DNA of 64,000 nucleotides from the NCBI GenBank assembly GCA_037951105.1, contig JBAMJV010009651.1, forward strand, positions 20,811-84,810. The letters run 5' to 3'. Shown here one piece after another: positions 51,901 through 61,223 of the stretch. Position 1 is the stretch's first letter; every line of letters starts with the position of its first letter. The stretch is from Echinarachnius parma. Taxonomy: Eukaryota; Echinodermata; Echinoidea; Clypeasteroida; Echinarachniidae. Made by a program: the position numbers and the translations under genes. The notes below the pieces were generated by a model that did no database searches, had not been told where the DNA came from, and was given only the letters and a program-made list of their open reading frames with translations.

Positions 51901-54900
51901 CACTGTCCAGTGGTCTTGTCACAATGAGCATTGTTCAGACAATGACACCTATCTGTGCATTCAATGATTGGATGAACAAAATTATAGTCCAGTCAATCTA
52001 GCAAATATTAGGGGGTAACCTCGGAAAATTGCAACATGGGATTTTTCTTCGAAATTTTGTTCAGGAAACTCCCCTGAACAACGTCCAAAAAGTCCTAAGA
52101 AATCGAAGCTGGGGAAAGTGGTTTAATTTGCATTAAACTAAATAATGAGCTAATTTGCATAAATGTGAATTAAGGTCAGGGGTAATTTTCTATCTAGGAA
52201 TAGTACACTAGTATTTAAAACAAATATTCTAAGGTATTTTGGGGCAAGGAATCCTTTTCCGGTGCTCATTTGCAACTGCCATATGGGCAAAACCCTGAAA
52301 TCCAAGATGGCTGTTCCTTATTTGCATATTTCTGAATATTATTGGTTTTCAGTGGCTACAGCCTCTAATAAGCAATAATTACAAGTTTTTGTCTTCAATC
52401 ATGTTCTAAATGTGTATTAAAGATAATTTAGCTTAGTTGCCGCCTTGGCAACCTCTAGCAATGCATATAATTAGCATAATTCGATTATTTTCATAATTTG
52501 CATATTCTCAGAAATCAGGTAAAGTTGAGGATAGTGTAAACCCAGTAGGTAAAAAAGACGAGAAATACCACTTTTCGAAGGTTTTGGGGGGCAGGAAATC
52601 CATTTATGATGCCTAATTCGCCGTATCACCTTGGCAAACCACATAAATCCAAGATGGTCGCCTTTGGCATTTTAAAGGAGATAATTCTATTTGCCACTTT
52701 AACGGCATTTATTTTATGAGAGTTTTTTTTTTTTGACTGTTAGCAACCAACTACATTTCAAATTCAAGTATTCTAATTGCTAATTCCAATACTTGAGAGT
52801 CCAAAAATTATAATATCGTTTTAACATAACCAAAATAATGAAGTCGCGTATCATTACATGTGTGATTTGGGGAGCAGCAATTTTGGATTTAAGAAGTTTG
52901 CCATGGTGCTATATGGAAATAAGTATACAAAATGGACTTGTTGCCCCCCAAAAACCTTGGAAAAGTGGTATAACTTGTCATTTTTACTTTCCGGGTTCCC
53001 AATATACTCAATTTAGGGGAATATGCAAATTAGGTAAATAACCCAATTATGCAAATTATATGCATTGCTAGAGGTTGCCAAAGTGGCAAATAATCTGAAA
53101 TATCTTCACTATATAATAGAACATGAATGAACAATTATAATCTGGAATTATTGCTTGTAACCACTGAAAACCAATAATATTCAGAAATATGCAAATTAGG
53201 GGCAGCCATCTTGGGTTTTAGGGTGTTGCCTATACGGCACATGCAAATGAGCACCGTTAATGAATTCCTTGCCCTAAATTACCCTAGAATAATCGTTTTT
53301 TTTTTCAATATTGTACTATTCCTAGATAGAAAATAACCCCTGACAACATTTCAGAAATATGCAAATTAGCTAATTATCTTTATAATGCAAATTAAACCAC
53401 TTTCCCTAGCTTCGATTTCTTAGGACTTTTATTATGTTGTTCAGGGGAGTTTCCTGAACAGAATTCAGAAAAAAATTCCCATGTTGCAATTTTGCCGAGG
53501 TCAAGACCCTATATTGACTGGACTAATAACTGCTTTTTCCGTGTTGTAGCAAACTAACTAGGTCAGATTTTAATATATGGGATATTATTTGCAGTACACT
53601 ATCGGATGCAGGCACAAGATAGTAATAGCCAAGCCGTTTATGCACATTGAATGCCTATATTAAGTCTAGAATGGTAGGTCTGGTCATGTTCTGGATGATC
53701 CACGAAATCATTACTTCTGGTGTTATAATAGAATGCCAATGACTAGAATGCCAATCGACCCTTTGTCTTGAAGCCCTAGAACTAAAGGAATAAGTTGGAT
53801 ACTGAAAAGAGACATTACGAATATACCCCGGTGCCACACCAATTGGCTAGTGAAATTCCACAGGAGTAAAAAGGTTTAAAGCCAGCTTATACTAGAATTT
53901 CACAAGCCAATATATATGGTGTCATATGCCACCGGATACATTCGAATCGATTCTTTTCAGTATTATATCATATCAATCCCTCTATTTCTGTTCCGCAGCT
54001 TCGGCATCAATACAAAGAATCACTTGACTTTCCAGTCATAAAATTGGTGTTCTGTTCTGGTATTATACATATTTGAAATAAATTTACACAGTAAAGTTAG
54101 TCTTTTATACTGGTTCTTTGCCCAAGGACAGTCCGTGTAAAATTACGTTAGTATAGGTTTTTCCCGCTCAATTTCGCGATTGTGTCATTCCAATTGATAA
54201 TAGGAGCAAACGAATTCGCGCGATTTACGATCGCCGTACTAAAGCATCATTCGAATTGGTTAATAGTCATTGCCCGAAGCAAGTTAATTTGCACAAAGAG
54301 CATACCCTTTCATTAATGGTCATTCAAATTGGCATGTTGTTTACGCAGACGTCTCTTCGGTCATTCGAATTCGTGAAAGGGCAAGCAATTTTTAAATTAC
54401 TGCTTTCAATTTAAGAAATGTAAAGGTAGATCAGCAATAAATTGTCTAAAAGCAGTGGCATATCGTATCCGAGCAAACTCAAGTCATATTCAGACAAAGG
54501 CATGTAATATTTGGGCAAAATCAAGTCATAAATTGTTCGTGAAAAAGTTATACAAAGAATATAATTTTGGTAGGGTAATTTTTTTGTTTGCTTGTCAGGT
54601 GAGAATGAGAAAAATGGAATTCGGGGAAAAAGACCCCGGCCCTCTGGAACTAAAAGTGTGCCTACGCCAATGACCTTCATGTATCTCTCTGTTTTTTAAA
54701 GATTCCCCTTTGGCTTATGACTGTATTGTTTGTCAAATTATCATGATTATTGGGGGAGGGGAGGGCAAAATACATAATTATAAATACATCATTTTGTAAA
54801 ATAGTCAAACGTAACTACCCAAATCTTGTCCTTTTCAGGGCAAACGTAAAACATTATTGTTGAGTTTCGTGCGTTATGTGATATACATAGAATTAAAACA

Positions 54901-55048
54901 GGAGGAAGAATTATATGTATATTTACGGACGACTGAGAAATTTATACATCTCTATGTCTCCCATGAAAGTGCAAGGCCCCAATGGTGCCCCCCTCCCCCC
55001 CCCCCCCCCCCCCCCCCCACATGAACACATAATTATTGCAGCGCCACT

Positions 55049-55095
<47 letters not shown>

Positions 55096-58000
55096 GTGCA
55101 CGCAAGTGCGCTAGCATCTGCGTTATCTAAAATGAATGAAACAATGTTCAAATTGCTTGCCCCAAAATGAAATCGAATGCTCCAAACGTGCTCATCAGGC
55201 ATGACCGGCCATGCCGCATTAAATTGTATGCACCAAGGTTTAATTTGGCTGCACATTCGCGAATTCGATTGCTTATAAATGAACTTCTGTGTCTATTCAC
55301 GAAAGCTTATGCGTAAGCACGAATTCGCTTGCACTTATTCGGAATTTGAAAGACCGATACCAACGATACCGCGTCAATGCGTGAATTTGAATGACCCGTA
55401 ATGAATTTGATTGAAAAAAGGGTCAAATTGAGCGGGAAAACCTATATTAGGCCAACAATTCGTTACTCAAGTGGCAATACTTGACGGTAAAGTCGAACGT
55501 CCATTTGAGTCACATTATATTTATAATGTGGATACGAGGATCGTGGTTAATGAAATACGACGAAACCCTTGCATGCTTAACGTACATTGGCAGTTGATCC
55601 CGAACCAGCCATCAATACAACCTCCGTAGCTACACTCCCCGGTGTAAGGGCTGCATGCAGCAGCAACCTGGCAATGGCAAATGTGCGTGCATCCAGCTCC
55701 ATATTCTCCGGCACTGCATGCTGCAGAAATCAATTCGAAGTTATAGTTCAAAATCAAATTTAAAGGTTAAACACATGAACATGATCAATGCAGTGCAGTG
55801 TCTGGTCTTGTATAGCAAATATTGTATTCAACTAAGGGGTGTAGCAGTAATATGGTGAGAGTGCCAGCCCCAATAAATAATTGAGTGTGTCTTTGTTATA
55901 TGCCTGCTAATCCGATCTAGGTCAACACCATTATTTGTACATTTCAAAACTTGACTGAACTTTCGACTATCAATTCAATTATGACTTATTAGAAAACTAT
56001 ATTGTTTAATAAACACTATATTTTTAAAATATTAAATCCGTATTGTACGCATGGCTTTCAGCTCATTCTTGTCAGTTCGGAACTATCGCGTGGTGAAATA
56101 TAAAGCTTAGCGGCCTATTGATATTCACACACATTTCTTGATCAAATAGCCTTTCCCACTAAATGTTAAAGTATATTTGCACTTATACAATGTGAAGTAA
56201 TTTTAATTTCCTTAATATAATCAAACAATTTTTATGTGTAATCATTGTCCTTTTCTGCCAAATGCATGATATATTACATACATGACATAAAAAATATGTA
56301 TTTCCCCACATACCCAGCACATAAAACCCTTCCAATGCCGGAAATAAAATGTGCAATTCATTAAAAAAAAAATCCATCAAAACAAATTAAGTTAACAATG
56401 TACCCATCGTATATCAAATCCTGTTCTATAGCGACCACCTGCGTAGTAAGAATATCCGCGTAGCTATGTGTTGAATAATTAAACCATGACACCTAATATT
56501 TTTTTCAATATAATACTAAGAGCTGATTACTCAAAAATGAAAAGCGAAATCGAAATCGAATGAACTTCACCTAGGCACTTGACTTGTCCTTCATGCACTT
56601 CATATCCGACATCACAGCTCGACCAAGAACACTGTCCAGAAGTCTTGTCACATTGAGCATCGTTCAGACAGTGACACTTATCTGTGCATGTAGGACCGTA
56701 GTAGCCGCGTGTACATACGCCAGGAACTGTATTTGAAGGAATTTGATAGTTGGAGGATGAAAAAAACAACTAATAATTACTTTTCCGGAGTTGGAGCAAG
56801 CTAACAAGGTCAGATTTGACAATAATGTACATGGGAAATTGTTGCAATACACTATCGGATGCAGGCAAAAGATAGTACGAGCCAAGCCGTTTATCAACAT
56901 CTCAAGACAAGATCGGTATGTATTGTCACGTTCTGAATGATCCAGGATGATCTAAGACAATATTAATACTGGTGACGCGTTATAATATGACTAGAATGTC
57001 AAGCGACCATTGGTCTTGATATAAAACTCTTTGACCGGTTCACACCTGTGGAATTTCACTAGGCAATAGATAGGTGTCATGTGCCACCGGATACATTCGA
57101 GTCGATTCTTTTCATTATCAAATCAATCCCTCTATTTCTGCTTCGGCATCAGGATAAAGAGTCGCTTGACATTCCATTCATAGTATAGTCACCAGCAATA
57201 ATGTCCGGGATAATCCGTCAGGACGCAATATTACTGGTGTTCGATTATACTATGACTGGAATGACAACGGACCCTTTGTTTGGATGCCTTTGTGGAGGGC
57301 TTGAATATTAAATTAATAATTGATCATTGATCATTGATAATTTAAAATGAATTAATTTAATTGCATGTCATGCCAATTCAAGTAGAACTATAGTGAAAGG
57401 GTTAATGAAAAACGGCGAAACCTTTGCATGTTTAACGTACTTTGACAGTTGGCCCCAGACCAGCCATCAGCACAACCTCCGGAGCTGCACTCCCCGGTGT
57501 AACGGTTGCATGCCGCACCACCCTGGCAATGACAGCTTTGCGTGCATCCAGCTCCATATTCTCCGGCACTGCATGCTGCAGGAATCAATTCGAATTATAG
57601 TTCATCAAATCAAATTTAAAGTTAAACACATACAAATGATCAATGAAGTGTCTGGTCTTGTATAGCAAGTACTGTATTTAACCAAGGGGTGCAGCAGCAA
57701 TCTGGTGAGAGTGCTCTAATACAATTTGTGTACGTTACAAGACTTGTCTGAACTTTTGACTATCAAGTTAAAAATTACTTATACAATAAAGTTTTTTATC
57801 ATTGAATCCGTATTGTACGTATCGGTTTTCTCAGCTCATTCTCGTCAGTACTTGGGGCCAATAGTATTCACATAAATATCTCGTGCAACTTCCCTTTGAC
57901 ACTAAATGGTCACTAATAATTACACTAATACAATGTGAAGTAATTTGGATTTCATTAATGAAATAATTTGTATGTGCATTCATTGTTCCTTTTAGCCAAA

Positions 58001-61000
58001 TACATGCTCTATTACATACATGACAGAGAAATGTGTATTTACCCCCAAATCCATAACAATGAAATATATATCAAATAAATAAATAAAATCAAATAAATGC
58101 AGTTAAGAATGTACCCACCAAAATGTAAAGTATATAAAATCCCGCCCTACAACGACCACATGCGTAGTAAGACCTGGTCCACACATGCAGCTATACAAAA
58201 AAAACACTGATGTGGACTCCCTTGGAATCAGTTAATATTTAGATGAAACTGTCCATAGAGCCCACCTGATCATTATACAGAATACATTTTAATATTCCTC
58301 TGGTGTTCATTTTTTTTACAGGTTCGACTATAATTATAATTACCTATGTTACACGCCAGTCCCTTGACCCCTACGTCACACTTGCATCCAAATGGATCCG
58401 GGAGGCAGAACATGTAGTTTTGGCATTTGTTGGCAGAATCAGCGGAAGAAAAAGAACATCTGTATTCACAGTCGAGACCAAATCGGTTCCCGCCATTAGA
58501 CCTACAAACTAAGGAAACATAAATCGATTGAAAACAAATGTCGGAAGTTCTTTACTGTTTAATTTTATTTGGTCAATCCATTTATACAATTTATTAAACG
58601 GTTTGTTTTCTGTTCACTCTACCATGAAATTGTTGGTAGATATTTTGTATAGATATATGAATTTTGACTTCTGATACTATGGTTAACACACATTCATTCA
58701 AAATTAATCACAACAAAATGTTTATAGATACATCGTACCTACCTAAGATACATTATTCATATAACATGAGACATGCAGTTAGCTTGACTTCACTGACCAT
58801 ATGTGACCGCTTACCCCAAAACCCCCAAAAAGTTGACAAACATGAATTTTGATTTTTTTTATCTAGCTGGAAAGAGTAGACTCTAAGCTTTAAAATGATA
58901 TATAACTCATCAAATATGGACACTCCAAACCTAATCAACAAAGCGATTAAATGTAGGAGAGTGGGAAGGTCTAGTTTTACAGAATGAGGAGAAAAGAGGC
59001 TCTAAAGATTAGGGTCGGTTTTATTAATAATAAAAAAGAACAAATAGTACATTTAAATTACACAAACATGCATAAACACACAATTATACCACTGAGGCAC
59101 TGACATATAATTGGGATATTTATGCTAATCCATGTATCATACAGTATCTAATTTCGCAATTTTCATCGAGTATGTATAAATAAATGTGTGATAATATAAC
59201 ACAACAATTGTTACCTTAATCTGGCAATTAATATACCATACAGTCAACTTTGAACAAGTGCCGTAGTTTTGAGTATTACCTACCAGTGATATAATTATGA
59301 TAAACATATTAATGTTTCTTTATTCCGTGGGAAATACAAACATTTTCGAATCAGAAAATCAATATAAAGTATACATGGTACACTAGAACTATGTTAGTGA
59401 TATGGGGCACTGATACTGTGTGCATATTACTTACTAGTTAGACAGTTCGGACCTTTGAAATTGTTTGGGCAGATACATCGGCCCGTCTTATCATCACAAA
59501 CTCCTCCGTTGTAGCAATTGTCACATATTCCATGGCAGTCTGGGGGCCCCCATTTACCATAAGCACACCCTGCATAACATGGGATTATAATGAAACATGA
59601 ACATATACATTTCCTTAATTTATATCCAAAGGGATGTGGTAAATTATCATCTCTAGTGGTTCCCTTGTGCCTGGTTGTTTTCCTCTTTCTATCTGGTATG
59701 AAACTAGATTTCGTTTAATATTTGTCGATGTTCTCTTTTATATTGAGACGATTATGATTTAATTTGAACCAATCCCGGGGATAACTTCAAATGTGTAGAA
59801 ACTTAGTTAATGAGTTAGTAAATGACACTTGTCATGTGTTGATTACCACTGCCAAAAAAAAAGTACAGGGACCAAACACAATTACTTTCAAGTTTCAAAG
59901 AAATAAAATATAATATGTTTGGTGATCCATTTCACTGGAACGTTCATAAACAACATAGTACAGAAGCTATGACGTCATACAAACTCTATTTTTAGATTTT
60001 TCAAATTTTAACTTCATTTTCCGAAAGAGAAAACAAGATAAAGTCCAAATACCGAAAAGCAAAATAATGAATGTGTTCAATATTGGCTGAGATATGCCCA
60101 TCCGAATGATTTCCCTTGTCAATAGGAAATCAGTGTTATAGTGCTCTGGTTCATAACTTTATGAACTAGAGCAATATAAAACTGATTGTATATTGAAATA
60201 AATTATGGTACTACAACTTATAAAGCCAATGTCGTTATTTGCTTGGTGGCCCCCTACAAGGCCTAACAGACATGGCTATTATATTACACACTTGTCTAAT
60301 GCCCGAGGGGAGGGGGGGGGGGGGGGGTGGTGGGGCGTGTCAATCTCATACTACCCACCCGTGTCCATCAACCTCTGAAATGGACCCTAATGGGCAAAAA
60401 TGGCGTATCTCACCTTTGCAAAAAATGGACCCTAATGGGCAAAAAACGCGTATCGCACCTTTACAATAATGTACTCTAATAGGCCACAATCGCGTATCGC
60501 ACCTTTTTTAAATGGACCCTAATAGCATATAAAACGCACACACGCACCTGTCTTTAAATGGACCCTAATGGCGTATCAACTTTTAAAAAATTTACCCTAA
60601 TGGCGTATTCCACCATTTCCCAAATTGACTACACTCATTTTGTAGAAAAACGTCGAAACCTATGAACCTGAAAAGGTACCCTTTTTTTAGGTATAAGTGC
60701 GATCAGTCATTAAAAAACACCCCTTTTAAGGAAAAACGTCGACGACTCCGTGTAGCTGAAAATGATACCCTTTCGACGCTTGTTTGGACCATCGATATAC
60801 ATACTGGATATAGCACGCTACACAATGCCGAATGCGCGACGTTGAAGCCGCCGCAAATATCTAAAAGTGCACCCAATACAAAAGGTGCCCCATTCACTAG
60901 CGTAAATCGCTTCACTCGAGTGAATCGAAGACCTTTGTATTGAGAGCACTTTGCACACTGTCGCTGGCTTCATGAAGAGGGCGCTGTTGCTATATCCAGT

Positions 61001-61174
61001 ATTTTTATATCGATGGTTTGGACGCGGGTGCGTAGCCAGCCATGTTGGGAGTGACCCCCACCCCGGGGTCTATTGACCCGCTATTAAAAAGGCGAATTAA
61101 TTAGTCTCGATGACAACAAAATACTTTTAATGCAACGTATTGTGTGTCTTATTGTGTGTCTTATTGTGTGTATT

Positions 61175-61223
<49 letters not shown>

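Larger units (their letters stand above)
55561..57760. repeat. Tandem duplication of the EGF c-d exon pair in gene B (first unit and boundary)
   Basis: Intron flanks match between the units: 57600-57720 with 55740-55860, and 56780-56950 with 53525-53700. The unit is exons c and d with their introns. The second unit runs 51842-55860, enlarged by transposons. Confidence 0.85.

Noticed and set aside
54923..55117. Frames rich in His-Thr and Gly
   Set aside because: Translations of the GT repeat and the poly-C run, not genes.
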